From positions 694,501 to 758,500 of the forward strand of contig BSQZ01000123.1 of assembly GCA_033239005.1 (NCBI GenBank): DNA of 64,000 nucleotides, read 5' to 3'. The translations under genes were made by a program, and so were the position numbers. Shown in pieces: positions 37,840 through 60,300 of this stretch. This DNA is from Lamellibrachia satsuma. Lineage: Eukaryota > Annelida > Polychaeta > Sabellida > Siboglinidae. Each line of letters opens with the position of its first letter. The first letter of the stretch is position 1. The notes beneath the pieces are model-generated. The model did no database searches and had not been told where the DNA came from. It saw only the letters and a program-made list of their open reading frames with translations.

Positions 37840-38500
37840 CATCTAGTGTATGTATGTGGTTATGTTAACATTTTCCTCCTAGTAGACGGCCTGCCTATAT
37901 TTTTTTCGAAATACCCGGTATATCAAGGGTTCTAAGTGGTTTTATGGTAAATGAAATGTTCGCTACGTAAAACGTTAACTTCCAACAATTGCAGAAACCA
38001 CGCGCGCACGCGGCGAAAACTTCGGTACGTAAACCGTTTGAGAGTACGTAGCGCCATCTGGGCGATTTGTATTAATTGTTTTGTAGCCGTATTCATAAAA
38101 CGATCACCTATTTGGTAAACATTGCTATCGTGACTGCCACGTATAAAGTACCAAGTTATCCCGTCCTGAGGACGGGCATTTTTGCTAGTCTAACAATAAT
38201 CGAGCTAGAGTATGTAGGCCTATGTGGTTATGTTAACGTTTTCCTCCTAGACGGCTTGCATATCGGGCGCCAAACTTTCAGGGATTAATTTACGACCCCA
38301 CGAATAAACCGTAACGCCTTTATTTTTCGAAATACCCCGTATGTCAAGGGTTTTTATTGGTTTTTGTGGTAAATCAAATGTTCGCAACGTAAAACGTTAA
38401 CGTCCAGCAATTGCAGAAACCACGCGCGCACGCGGCGAATACTTCCGTACGTAAACCGTTTGACAGTACGTAGCGCCATCTGGACGATTTATATTAACTA
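37840..38500. repeat. Tandem duplication of a CG-rich module (period about 422 bp)
   Basis: Two copies share, in order, 'tatgtggttatgttaac(a/g)tt', 'ttcctcctag', 'tcgaaatacc', 'gtaaaacgttaac', 'gcagaaaccacgcgcgcacg', 'acgtaaaccgttt' and 'agtacgtagcgccatctgg'. The block 'accacgcgcgcacgcggcga' occurs at 37997 and 38419. The modules are rich in CpG and lie about 1.3 kb upstream of lysA. They could be transposon ends or duplicated regulatory DNA. Confidence 0.85.
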
Positions 38501-39059
38501 TAGTAGAAAACACGCGTAGCAGTTTTACATAACATCGACTAGGTTGCTTGGTGTGTAAATCCGGGACGGGGATATACACACCATTTTTGCTAGTTAAGTT
38601 AATAAACACAAAACACGCGCACAATCAGCTGATGAACCCCGGGATGCTTTCTCACACATTTCCAGTAAAATATTGTATAAAAAGGGGAGGTTCGTTCGAA
38701 CCCTCGACCCCCTCCCCCCACCGAGGAAGGGCCTGTTGGCCTTTGTCTTCCAGCGTCACTGACATCGTGCTGTGTATATGTGTCAAGTACATTCACGTGA
38801 TGAATTAAGTGACAAGCGTGCTCATGCATAATATGATACGTGCACCCATACGTGGTAGAAACAGGTGTGCCCGTAACACAGGATTTCATTACGCCAAGAG
38901 ACGTATAGTCGACAAAGAAAACTGATGCACACATCAGATATTGGGGGTGGGGCATTTGACACCGCAGGGGTGTCACACCGCTCTGTATCCTCAACTAACA
39001 TTATTATAATATAACAATTAACATTATTATAACAAATTACCAACTTTGCTTAATTATAT

Positions 39060-39420
39060 CGAGGGCGTTCATCTAAACACAATGGCCTTCCATATTTTCC
39101 TATCTTGCGTTGTTGTCTTGATTTCCTCATTTTCCAAGCGTTTCAGGATTTCAATGTAAGTTAGTGCTTAGTGTTCACTCCATGTTTTGGTAAACACTGT
39201 ACCGGTACTAATCGATACATTGGCTCATTCTTTCTCCTGGAACAACAGCCTGCGAAACATCCTTCGTTCTTTGATCTTATCTGAAATTTCTGGTTGCCAG
39301 ACACAGCTCGCTGTTTGTGCCGCGCAGCCTCTGGCTGCGTATATTAAACTCAATCCTAAGCATTATTGTTTAGTATCCATTTAAAACCTTTTCTAACGTA
39401 GGTGTCATTGTCCAGGCTAC
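39060..39420 (-). mobile_element. LINE 3'-end relic
   Basis: Read on the minus strand, fragments such as RRLLFQEKE, ILKRLENEEIKT and TTQDRKIWKAIVFR resemble the C-terminal tail of endonuclease-RT LINEs, which typically end in a 'DR..WK.iV' block. There are stops and frameshifts. It lies immediately upstream of lysA. Confidence 0.45.
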
Positions 39421-39799
39421 ACAACCATAATTTTTACTATAGCGACACATACTAGCATTACTAATACTAAATTGTTCACAAAGGCTGTACAAAATAATGC
39501 ATTTTCCCTAAGCAACACGCGTACCTCTACAAAGTAGTACAAAGCTGATCAACTGAATCAATAGTTTAGATATAAATCTAGGTCAATCAAACGTACGCTG
39601 AAAATAGCATAGCACAGTGAAAGTTGTTTGCTCATTTCAAATACTGTTCAATTGAGTGGCCAGGGTCTATATGGCACTCCGGCGTTTCGTAGCATAAAGC
39701 CCTTACGTTTTATCGACCGTCCACACGTGTTGTAGCAGCGCTGATCATCGGAGTTCGATCGTCCGGTATCGTCTGACGTTTTACCTATCCATAGTAACA

Positions 39800-47699
<7,900 letters not shown>

Positions 47700-48008
47700 A
47701 ATTCCTTATCACCATTTAGAAAAGCACATGGGAAACTCTTCCAATGCGTTTCTTTCTCTTGGAGGTTGACACTAGTTGTACCTATTTCTAAGTGTGAGCG
47801 ACATGCAACAGTTATATTAGCCTGGAAGCATAATATTTATGCGGTTTTCAACATATTACAGATGATCATTAGAACTAAACGTAGATGTGTCATTTTCGTA
47901 GTATAAGGGTCTACTCCATGAACTGCCAATGTAAGCTACCACGTAATTACATATATGCAAGCGTCTGACCATGAGTACACTCAACACTTGGTATCATTAA
48001 ATGCGTTA

Positions 48009-48014
48009 AATAAA
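48009..48014 (+). promoter_or_regulatory. Candidate lysA polyadenylation signal AATAAA
   Basis: It lies about 310 bp downstream of the lysA stop at 47699 and is the first clear AATAAA I see there. Confidence 0.4.
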
Positions 48015-51000
48015 AAAGGTTGTCCGTGAAGGACCTGCACAAGCAGTTTCTTCTGGTTTCGTGTACGTTGGAGCAAGTAAAGTCGTAAGTGGCCTAAAAT
48101 GGCCGCGTAATTGACACTACACAATGACACTACAGGTTTTGTTTCTAAACACCTACTTGCAAATAAAGTTTACATTGAACACACAACTGCGGAAACAAGT
48201 TTTTCTAAGTTGCATGCTGTGTTTGAGTATTAAAGTTGTGGTGTGCTTTTTATTTCAGCAACGGCGGAATAATCACCTTCCGTACGTTAGTCTTCGCGTC
48301 CAACTTGTTTCGAAATAAGGAATGCACTTGTTCAAGTACCAAAAGCTCTGTGCTCGATATAAATAAGGGGCATTAGGCCATGGTCCACACTATGGCTTAA
48401 ATTACTGATTTTTTCGCATGTAAACTGTCACGCCACTACATGTTAGCGTGGTAAACTAAAGGGTGACTAAACTTGCCCCCACTCCCGCGAGATCCTAGAT
48501 AGGGCTTACGCCACTGCACGAAATCCGTCGACAGTGTCCAGTTTATGACATACGGCAGAACGACGTCGCGCGAAATGCAGGGTCAAGTTCTTTACTGGAC
48601 GCTCCGTCAAAACACAGCGTCATGGAGTAAACGTTAATCGACGGGCAAACTGGAACACCTCAAATAAACGACACCCTTACGGTCCAAATACAGTATCGCA
48701 AAAACATATCCAACATATCCAATTGTATTTTCTAAACAACAATTTATTTTCCATCGTCGGGTACATCATCGAACCGTTGGTGTCCAAAATCACCAAAACA
48801 AAAACAGGTAAAACGCGCAATAAACAAGTCTAGTAACGATACGACGCAGTCGCATGTCATGATTGTCATAAAATAACTTATTTAATATAGCACTCTTAAA
48901 CAAACGCCCAACATCTGCGAGCAGATCTTGCATCGAAGGAAAGGATGGGCATCCCAAGGAATGGGATATGGTCCCGCTATTTCAGTGTGAGGGGCGGGGA
49001 TTAGGCACAATGCACTACTAGGTAATGTTGGGTGAGCATCGACAGCAAGGGGAATTGTATCCATTATACACTTCTAAATGAAACACTTCCGCGTCGTAAA
49101 TGCAATTATACGTATTGAACAGTAACGTATAACACTTTCTCAAAAAACCCAGGTTGCTCTTTTTGTTTTACATGTGATTCGTATTTCTTCGTCATAAATG
49201 CATTGGCAATCAGTTAAATAAAAATGTGCCTAGTATTATGCACATAGGACGTGTCAATTCTAGTAGTACCAATGATACATCAACTATGCAATAAAAATAC
49301 CTCATGTATGCCAGTCCTCGGGGTTTTGAAAAGGGTGAACAAAATCAGGCGGGAAATCTGCGATGAGTTCCGAAACATTTTACAGTTAAAACTAATTCTC
49401 TCAAAAAGGGTGTTCGGAACGACCCCCTGAAGACGGGCATGCCACGCGACACCGGCAATAGTTGACATGTTACGAGATCATCAGACAGCTACACATGCAC
49501 ACACTGTATCAACAATTTCATGGCAATCAGAATTGGTCACATTTACTGTAGACACATAATCTTGTAATTATAACTCGTAACGCTGTTGTGGCGATTATTT
49601 GAGTTAACGTCCGACTAGATAATACATTACACCTATCATAGTTATCAGCTATGTGAATCAATTCAGTCCGAGTAACTTAAGTAGCATTACATACACTTTT
49701 TGCAATCGTAAATAACACTCCTGTGTATTAATGTCATCCGAATCAATAAGTGCACCGTGATCCTGGCGAATGTATTTAGGAGAATTTGACACTTCACCCA
49801 ATAGTCAGTTTGGCATCTGAACGCAATCAAATACGATACATTTCGAATCACATGATTAACGCATTAATACAAGGACTACAATGAAAAATAGAATTCCGAC
49901 GATGCGTTTCCCAGATATAAAGAATCTGTTAATAACTCCAATATACTAGTGCCTCACCCACAGTTACGTTATCCTGTTGTAATGGTTACAATGGTACGTT
50001 ATTTTGACCTGTGGCTTAAGAAGGCACACGCCAAGAATGATGTAAGTTAATTCCTGGGTTGTTTCAGACGGTTTGCTAAATGTGTTGTTTCTGGCATGAC
50101 GTAACTCGACTTACCATCCAGAGATTCCTGTTTCAGCCTGTGGCCGAAATGATACGACAAGCAGAGCTAATGAAACAAACATAACAACCAACGACGATTA
50201 GACAGAAACTACAACATTGTGGAAAATGGGCATTAAAAAACACCTACCCATGTAATACAGGCAGCATCATTACACAGACACATGTAATGTTATTAATTCT
50301 AACAATACCGCAAAACACTGCTCAATGCTTAATTAGATGGCGACTGGAAATGTGCAACAGTCTGATAGTGATCACATAAATAACTTATACTGCCTTAGCC
50401 GTGTTGTCATAAATACGTGTGTGGCTTTTTTCAGGCACACATTCTTAATAAATAATTGAAATAAATAATATTGCTTAAATACTATGCGTTATGTGTGGCA
50501 TCCGTTATTCTCAATAACGGTAAGTAAATTGAATACTCACTCGTAACATTGTTAGATCAAAATAATATGTGAAAACAAAATAAAATAACATTTCAGCTCT
50601 ACCTGTTAAAGGTATGCATGTATGTTCAAACAAACCAGTACGTAAAACGAACTAAATAATACATGTACATATTAAGTAAAGAGAATGCATGAAGTTGCAA
50701 GACAACAAAGCAGGCTACATAATATGTAATAAATGCACCTTTTCATTAGCAGTATACTGCACGGAGAAACTTAAAAGTACGTGAAACTACATATTTATCA
50801 AATATAATGCATAGCAAATATATATTGCATTATTTTCTTGCCAATGACAGTAATAACATAAAAGCAATTACAATTTTCGCGTATTGGCCTAGCATAGACT
50901 ACTACAAGCGAAATCGCTTATGCAAATGTGCTACATGGATTTGGCGAAACCATCAGACAAAATATTAAATCAGTTTAGGTGCGGCCCAACATAAATTCGT

Positions 51001-51340
51001 CGAAAAGGGGGGGGGGAATGTTCAGCCCGACTATATATATATATATATATATATTATAAGGATATTCACACTTACGCAAGTTACCCGATCTAACGTTCAA
51101 AGTAAAGTATTTCGGTGATTTTAACAAAAGCACGCGCTCTTTTATTAAACCGACTGCGCACATTACTAAACGATTCTACCGATTTCAACAGCAACGAACC
51201 TGATTCTGCTTAACTCACCAACCAGACTTGAGACATTTTATACGAAACAAACCAAGCTGGTAAGACCGACAGCGCGACACCAGCAAACCTCTTGCTGGAG
51301 TCGCTCAAAACCAAGGAACCTAAACTACAGTGCATTAAAA
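48015..51340. other. Intergenic region with no recognised gene
   Basis: Only short frames without motifs are present (48124-48318 +, 48882-49064 -, 49280-49468 -, 50975-51163 -). A (TA)n tract lies at 51032-51054. It separates the 3' ends of lysA and the minus-strand Cys-rich gene. A possible AATAAA for the latter lies at 51146-51141. Confidence 0.5.
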
Positions 51341-51346
51341 TAAAAT

Positions 51347-54300
51347 TTACTTCGGGGAGACTGGCCTAGTCTGGTGACTGCGCCGGATAGGGGACGAGGT
51401 GCCTAAAGGCTTCCCCAACACCGCTTCGACGGGACAGGAACCATGCTCGGGCCAGCCGGACGGTAAGATGATGTCGTTCACGGTATCCAATTGCTCTCCA
51501 GAGAAAGGTGATGCTCTTGGACAGTCGCAGCGCTCTGGTATTTTGGCACTGCGTGTTGCGTCGCCGTCATGCGCGACGACGCAGTGATTCGTGTACAAGT
51601 ATGCATTCCTTCCTCCTGCCATATGCTTCGTTGTCTTCTTTCTCACCACTGTCTCTCTGTGTGGTGATAGTGTTCGTTTCGACGCATTACTGCTGCAAAC
51701 TCTGCCAGCAGTTTTACGCGAACTACATTGATATTCGGAAGTGGAAGTGTTCATACTGCGAGCAGACACAGGCGTTGTAACTATCGCAGCATCAGAGCGG
51801 AACCGTTCCACGTCAGCAGCCATAGGCACTAGTGGTGTGCCTGCGTTTGGCTTCGGTTTGTTTTTTTCGATCGCTTCGCAGTCCGGCGTTCTGACGACGA
51901 CGCTCTCACACAAGGCAGGCAATCTGCTGCCACTTTCCGAAGACATGCCCAACCCGCCACTAGAACTGCTCCCACCGCAACTGTCACGCTTCCTGACCCC
52001 AGTTGGCAACGTCGTGTCGCGGTCAGACGCAGCCTCGCTGCTCCGGTGGCGCCCCCCGCAGAACAACTCGAATCCGTTCCTGGAGGTTTCACGCCCGGTG
52101 AAAGCGTCCTGCGTCGCTCTGCCGTTAAGCCGTCGTACCGCCGATGGTGTCTGGTACTGCCCCGTATCTGTCGCCGGGACGAGTTGAAGAAACGCTCCTA
52201 GAGGAACCGCTCCTGCTTCACCTTGGCCCCTCGCCAGACTGTCCCCCGTCCATGTCGCGTCCACGACCACGCTCTGTGTACCACTGCCGGGCTGTTTGTT
52301 GGGAAGTGAAGGCATGCCGTCGGTGGTTGCTATCGAGACGGCTGGCTTTCGCAACACGTTTGACTCGCATTTCAGCATTTTACTGCTATCTACAGTGATA
52401 GAATAACACACAAACAGGAAAGAACATAAAGTTCACAGAATGTCTAAAACTGGAAACAGATAGCGCAACAGACTAACAAGATTGAACAAGATCTTAGGAA
52501 AAAAACAGATGGCAAATGGACAAGAAAACCATTGGGCTATCGAGAGTCCAGCAAGTCTTCATTCTTCATCTTGGGATTTGTCAATTTTGTTTCTAGACAT
52601 ATTCCTGTTGCTCGCATTTACACAATCTGTAGATACTTTACATTAATTAAAAAGGAAGACGTAAGACTAAAACATGAGTATTAAACAGCAGGTTCACTGA
52701 CATAAATCTACACTTGTACGTTATTCATTAACGAAAAAGTAGATAAAAAAAATTCTTATCAATACGACAAGAAATTCCAAACAAAGTTATAATCAAAACA
52801 TGTAAAATGTGTTAACATTAAGATTGATATTATTTATTGCACATGACTAGTGCGAATTAACAAGGAAAAAATTAACAATCTCAACTCATATTAACTTCGT
52901 TCGGAACTTGTACAGAAATCCAACTTAAAACTAACCTTGATGTTGTTCTGTTTTGACAAGTATTACTTTCTGGTCGGTATGAGATTCCACACCTTGGGTA
53001 CTTTCAACGGCAACCCTTTCAACACCAGAAGCGACGACGCGCCTGTCATCGGCTGACACTGACTCGTCAGTGGTAGTGGGAGAGATTATTACTGGAGACT
53101 GCGCTGATCCTCCGACAGACGTTGCCGAGCTAGTGGCGCTGTCCGGGCTGTTCTTGTTGCTGCGGTCAGTGCTGCCGCGGCTGTCCAACGACGACGTCCG
53201 CTGCAGGTGGCGGGAGCGAATGACGGCCTGGCTGCACGGACAATAGCTGGACAGCAGCAACGGGTTGTAGCAGATGTTGCACGTCTACAGTGGACATACG
53301 GAGTTGATGTTGGAATGAACAGGTCTGACTGGGGGTGAAGTGTAAAGCATTCTGAACAGTCCCAGGTATAGCACACTATATAAGAACGTAACTTTTATCT
53401 TTACAAAATTACAACGAAGAACTTGGCATATGAAAATACGTGGAATGTTGACAAGGTGCAGCATCTCGTAGAAGTGAAGAAGAAAAATGTGCTTGATGGA
53501 CGAAGACATCCGCTCACTTACAGCTGACTTACCTTACAATGAACACTGTTAGGTTCCTTACATATACAGCATATACTGCAGTGGTTCCTAGCCCCGTCTC
53601 TGTCACTGAACATTTTGCCTGCAAAGCAGTGTCATAGCCATAATAATATATAATAGCAATACGTTTATTTGATTTGCTACTACAGATGTTGAATGTTACG
53701 CATAAGCACATATTAAATGTATAGAACATTAAATACAATAAAATAATAGCGCATTAAATTTCTTATAAATTAATTAATAAATAAATAAAATTATGGCCGG
53801 ATCTGCAGTGATATATAAAAAGGCAGCTAGTGACACATTGGGATGGACAATCAGATTGTCATACGTTTCTGTCAAGCGTGAATTAGAATTCATCTAATTC
53901 AAGTAAAAACTAATGAGAAATCTAAATATTGTTTCTCTGTAACCTGAAGTTACTTCACTTCTTCAGCGAGTGAAACGCATAAACTATTTTGAACTCGTCG
54001 TTGGTGGTATAAAATCGAGACAAGGTCAGCATTAGAAATGAAACCAGGATCCTGACTGACCATTGCACCAGGAGTACTTGTATGTCTGGTGGCAGAACGG
54101 TGTATTCGGACAAGCTACGTGGCCGGGAATACAGCTCCTTAGTGGCAACATGATACCACAGCACTGCACAGTAACACTCTTCTGTAGATAGGTGGCAAGG
54201 TTCTTTATCTACAAATAATATAATATATTTATGATAAGACTAACACAGATTTATTCTGTGATGCACACATTTAAAGAAAAATACATTTATCACTTCGGAC

Positions 54301-57300
54301 TAATCATTTTATGCAATAAATACCCATACAAGTTAATGACATTATGTAATGTATACTGAAACATGAAGTTAATCTGATGCCTTGTGGCATATTACTTCAT
54401 TGTGTTCAAAGCAAAATGGCAATGTTCAGTTCTTAACATTCTTGAAAAGGTAAAAGTAAAACCACAAATAAATAAACAGAAAGTCAGTGTTCAAATATTA
54501 CTCTCCACTATACTAGATGATGATATGCTGCTAACGTATTATCCAACAAAATAGTCTCTTATGGTTTTCTACATTCTTTTTAACCTAGATGATAAATGAT
54601 TTGATTGAGCCACCTGCCACCTGCACTTTCACAATGCTGGGCAAAAGAATAAAGACAAGTGTACTAACAACTGCCACGGTGGAGAAAGTGACAAAAAAGT
54701 AGTTTCCAAGCAAAGTTAGGACTTAGTCCCATCCAACTATGAGGATAAAAAGTGTTTTGTACAATATGTGCATAACGTTATATAATGTTCATAAAATATC
54801 TTTCACATTACAAAAACATTTCCTATAAATTTGTTTGTTTGTGGGACATGTTTAATATATAATGATGTCCCACAATCAAGTATCCACCATGCAAAGATTC
54901 ATGTCAACAATAAATGTTCTTGTCATGTGAAAGAGACTTCGTGGACACCATTTAGCTTACACATTCAGCAGTCTGCTGCACTCAACATCACATTGGTGAA
55001 CGAGTTCTCTTTTTAATCTCATAGTTATTTGAGATCAAGTCCTTAGTGTACAAAAGCTGCTGACCCTGAAGACATTGGCCATGAGACAGACGTCCTTCTT
55101 GCACTGGGTGACATCCAGGCCCAGTGTCTCCATCTGGTTGATCGTGTTGACACAGTTGCCGAGGTGAGCAATGCATCTACAGCTGTCTGTGCAGCGGAGT
55201 TGTGCCATCACGCAGCGACACCTGGTGAACTGACAGCCAGCAGCGCAGTTACAGCCGCTGTGAGCCTGTTGTCTCTGACGGAACGTCGCTGCATCTATTG
55301 CCACAGATGTGATATGGATTATAATAGCAATTACATTCATACAGCTTCGTAAATCTGAACATGAATTCCATTCAGTCATTTAAATTTTATACTGGTGCTA
55401 AAATTAATTAGTGAAGTAAACAGTAATAAATTAGTTAAGAAACATGATAATACATTAAAAGAATTTTACAAATTATACCTGTCAAAACACTAAATAATTT
55501 TGCTATAAAAAGTCTATGTGACGGCTTTAACATTTCATAACAATAATATGATGAAATATAAATAAATGAATGCAAATTTATCCCCATATAAATATGGATC
55601 ATTACTACATCTTAATAAAATATTTACCTAATACACAAACAATATATGAAATACTATTGAAAAGTTTATCCGTATGCATTTGTATTAAAAAACATTTGAA
55701 ATGTATTTCAAAAATAAGACCTATTTTCTCGTGTTTAAATATGTTAAGATATATTTTATCTTTATGTCTATGGGGCACTCACATCGTTCTGTTGACCCTA
55801 GTAGTGGTGACACGTAAGCATGGGGTGGCCACGGGCCCAGCCTCTTGGTGGGGTTAAACATGATTGGAATGTACTGCAGCAGAAAGAAACGCTTGTCGAA
55901 CCTTGCCAGGCACTGCACGAACTTTTCTGCCCCGTTCTTCTTTAGGGTGATCTGACAATCCAACAGTAATAACAATGTCTTAACAAGCAATATATTGTGA
56001 CCAGAGCTGTTATTGTTATGCAGATATGTAGCTATAATTATATGTCTTTAAACATGGAACACTTTAAGGCCAAGAGTTGGGAACACTGAAATAATGGACT
56101 GGATAACTACAGGTAGCAGAGAACAATGTATGGTAGTCAGGTTGCAAGAAGACAGGACTAAAGAAATAACTGACCTTTATGGCGGGGGTGGCCAATGGTA
56201 AAACCTATTTTTGTTATTTATCAACCCAGCTTACTGAAATTTGAAAACAGTGTTAATAGTTAGTAAAAAGCATTTTACAAAGTAGTTATAATTTTGTTTG
56301 TCCACCAGGTGTTGATGAGGGTGGCGTCCATCTTGATTTTCGACATAATCACCATAATCTATATATGAGGATAATGGCTTAGTAAAATTTACTATAACTT
56401 TGCACATACATTGTTTATACATATACACATGATTTGATAGTTTCATTTATTTTAGGGGTTTAAAAAAATATATATATGATTTTTAGGAATTCGGAGACAA
56501 AAATGCAAAAACAGAATTGCCAAAACAAACATCATATTATATAACCTACATGATTATCCAGAAATGCGAAACTATCAAATCATGACATCTAATGTTGAGA
56601 TGAAATACTGCAAATTTCAGATGATTCTGTTGATAAATAGACAGTACAGGTAATACAAGAGAAGTCAAGTTGGTAAAAAAAATTTATTCAGAAAATCTAT
56701 GTCAAAAAGTCAGCAATGAGTCTTATATACAATAAAAACAGATACAGTTCTGAAGTTACACGTGTGTTTCCTGGCTACTACTCTTTCTAATGATATATAA
56801 CATACAAATATTGGCTGAAGAAAAATATGTAAAAAAATATAGAGTCAGACACACTGTATCCGTCCACCATTATAGTGACTTAGTTTCAGTAATGAACTTT
56901 ACATGCAAAAAATGTAGTCACAATCCTGAAATTACACATGTAAGGTACCTGGCTACTATTCTTTCATACGGTATACAGTAAACAAACACTGGCTGAGAAA
57001 AAGACATAAAAACATGCTCAAACTAATAAGTAAATCGTTGGAATGACTAATATAAACACTATAGCTACATTGTTGAAGTTACACAAGCTACCAGCAGCCT
57101 TGTCCATCCTAGAATCTGCCAGCAGCATAGTCCGAGGTCGACTGGGCCTCGGCTGCCCACGCAACTTGTCAAGCACGTCTTACTTCCTTTGTCAAGGCTT
57201 CTGTCTGTCGCTCAGCTTGACAAAGCTGTCTTGCGTCGGTCTTTTCTGTTGATGCCAACACCTGCACCCCAGGTGTGACGCCCATCACCTGGCACAGGTG

Positions 57301-60300
57301 TCGCATGGTAGCCGCCACTCCAACGTTAAATCTGCCACTGCAGCATTTGTGGCAGAAAGAACTCGGTGCACGCACACAAAGCCTGTCTTTGTGCACTTGG
57401 CCCAAACCTTCGAATGCAGGCTTTCATTTGGGTTTTGGGTTTCACTGCGCAGGCACCGGGTCAGCAGGTTATCGTGTGAGAGTCATTCGTAGACCTCCTT
57501 GACAGGCTTCGTGACATCCACCGAGAGAGACGGGAGCCCACGTTGATCTGATCAGGTCCACGCTCCTGCCCGGTGGCGAGTGCCTTCTGGTAGAAACACC
57601 AGCTGCCAGATCCCATCGGGCATCGCTCATGCTGAGGCCTCTCATCGGTTTATGTTGCATGGTCGAATGTGGCTCATACTGCCTTTCGGATTCTGTCCAG
57701 GTTGGTGGGGTGTGCCCGCACCGCCTTGCCATAGTAGGCAGTTAGTTTCACAATGGTCGCTTGTGTGAGTTTGCCGTGGCCCCGGCCTCCCAGGGTGATG
57801 CCAGTCTTCTTTTCGCAGGATGCCAGCTTCCTCAATGCAGTGCCAGGTCGTTTGACGACGTGGTTGATGCATTCCTCCCTTTTCAATTCCATGTCGCCAT
57901 ACACATGACATCACACAAATATTTGTACGTCTTCGCGTCACCATCTGAAGCCATAACAATCAACTGATCTCTCGCACAGCGCTTCTGCAGCAGCTGCCTC
58001 CATGCTGCCAGAAGTTCCATCAAAGTTCCGGTTGCACTAATCGTGGTGTGGCTCGAACCAGTCATCGTTGTCTCTACCTCTGAGCTGCCTCTTCGAGTAA
58101 GAGCACCGCTGACAGTAGAGGGAATATACTGCCAAGTCGACACAGAGGCCTGTAATGGAGTCGACACAGTCAATGCCATAGGCAGACTTGTGCCCACGCG
58201 TCATCCATGAGCCATCGAAACTCACTACTAGGTCGATGACAGCGTCATTTGCAATCGATGGGTCGATTTCTTGGTAGATGCGATGGATCGTGGTGGCTGT
58301 GTCATCCAGCACACATGTCACCAGACGCTTGTTCGCATATGTGACAGCGTGCATATGCTTCGTATATGTAGACTGGGACATCGGCACCATGATGAAACCT
58401 GCGTATCCCACTCCCATGTCCATCATTGCAGCAACAGCCTGACGAACCGCCACAAATGGGATATTCCCTGCAGTTGAAGCATCAAGTCGATCGGACGACA
58501 ATGTCGAGCATAGCACAGTATCGCATTCCATGCAGTATGTTTCTTAGGTGGACACCACACCAAAGCGATGGCCAATGGCACGAATCTTCAGCGATGGCAA
58601 GCTGAACTCGGCTATCACGTTCAACGCCAAATTCAAATGGCAGACGGTACTCAAACTTTCGTTGCCGAGGTGGTGGTTGCTGAGGCGGTAGCTCCCGTTA
58701 AAGTAGACGGCTCTTGAGAGTCCAACTCAGTGTCAGCCTGCATGAGAAATGTTATTGTTTATTTTGTTGCATTCACAATATATCCCCCTGATAATTAGTC
58801 AGTTCTTCAAATAATTACATCTGAAATACTTTTATTTTCAAGCCGCTGCTAGTATTGAAGACATACTGTGATTATTTACTGACAAAGCAAAATGCAATAC
58901 ATAAATATATTTTATAAAAACTATCATAGGCCTCAAAGTAAAATAGTATATAATTATACGGATGGTAATTCATACGGCTAGCTAAATAGTTAGACTGCAC
59001 TACTACCAATAAAATTACATTATAAGACGTCTTTGTGTGATAATAATCAGGTTCGTAATAATTACTGAAAGCCAAGGCCAAACATCACATCAGGCACATA
59101 GCTAAAAATGAATGACTGAAGTTATAATTGTTGACGTTCAGATTGAACACTAGTAGTAATTTGTTTTTCAGAGAAAATAACAAATCGTAAATAGTGCACC
59201 CTAAAATAATACACGACTTACAGCTACACCTATGGTAGGCTCTGTCGACAATGTTGTTGTCGTCGAAGACTGCGGCGCCTCGATGGTATTCATTTCCACT
59301 TTTCCGTCTTTTCCTGATGGCCGATCGCGTTAAACTGAGATGTCGGCATCGACCAAGTGGTTTCCTTCCAAATCCCTACGCCTGGCTTCACGAAGAGATG
59401 ATAAGTTTTTGTTTATTTTGATCTTTGTATGGAAGAAAGAGTAATGTTTGACCACGTCAAGATATATGAAGTTTGGCAGCTCTATGTGGTCTTTTCATGG
59501 TTTGGTCAGAAAGTAAATAAGTTAAAAGTCAAAGGCTACTGGTGTCGCTAAACTACTGCGAAAAAGCCAAATTCAAAGATGATTTTGCGGTATCACTTGC
59601 TGGTAGTGGTTCGATGTCGATACATTATACTCTTTATTCTGGAAAATTGACATTACCGTCACTCATTATAGTAACGCGAGTGAAACTACTAAAGCACCCC
59701 ATTCAAATCACTGACTGAATGTAAACTCACATCATCCTTGATGTCACAAAACCACATGATTGCGCATCTCCAGGGTTGAACAAAATCATGATTAAATAAA
59801 AAAAAAATTTTTTTTATTTAAATGGGATTTTATAAAAAAAATTTTATCTGGTATATAGACATTTATATAGATGTTTATATTTATAAACTCTTTTAAATGT
59901 GTTCCATTCAAATAGATTTGGGTTCTTGTCTTAACAGAGGGTACATGATTTTTGCTTATATAAAGACATTAGACAATGTCCACAAGGCCTCACCCCCTGT
60001 AGTTGCATAATCTGTCTTGGAAAGGAAAGCATGCTGTGTGTCTGTGGCTGTAGTAGTGGTAATTATTGTTTGCTGAGAGGGTGGATTAGCACCTGACCAG
60101 GGCTCTGTGGACTCTAAGGATCTCTGACCAGAATACAAACTGGTACAGTATTAAACTTAAATTGAGTCAACATACTGAATTGGTAACAACTAGCACAAGC
60201 TCTAAGTGGACTTTAACTCAGGGCTCCTGACTTGAAAAGATACTTCCTCTGGAAGACAAGATTTGTGTGGCTTCACTGCATTCAGAAAGAAAATAGCTCA

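Noticed and set aside
53529..53738. The alternative open frame AKCSVTETGLGTTAVYAVYV through exon 53618-53533
   Set aside because: It does not fit the phase of the flanking exons, while the Cys-rich frame joins both sides without a stop.
53955..54164. The frame AVLWYHVATKELYSRPRSL through exon 54208-54061
   Set aside because: Using it would leave a phase-2 end that produces a stop in the next exon; the Cys-rich frame is consistent.
57043..58477. Several plus-strand frames of 60 to 80 codons
   Set aside because: They are antisense shadows of the broken MULE transposase.
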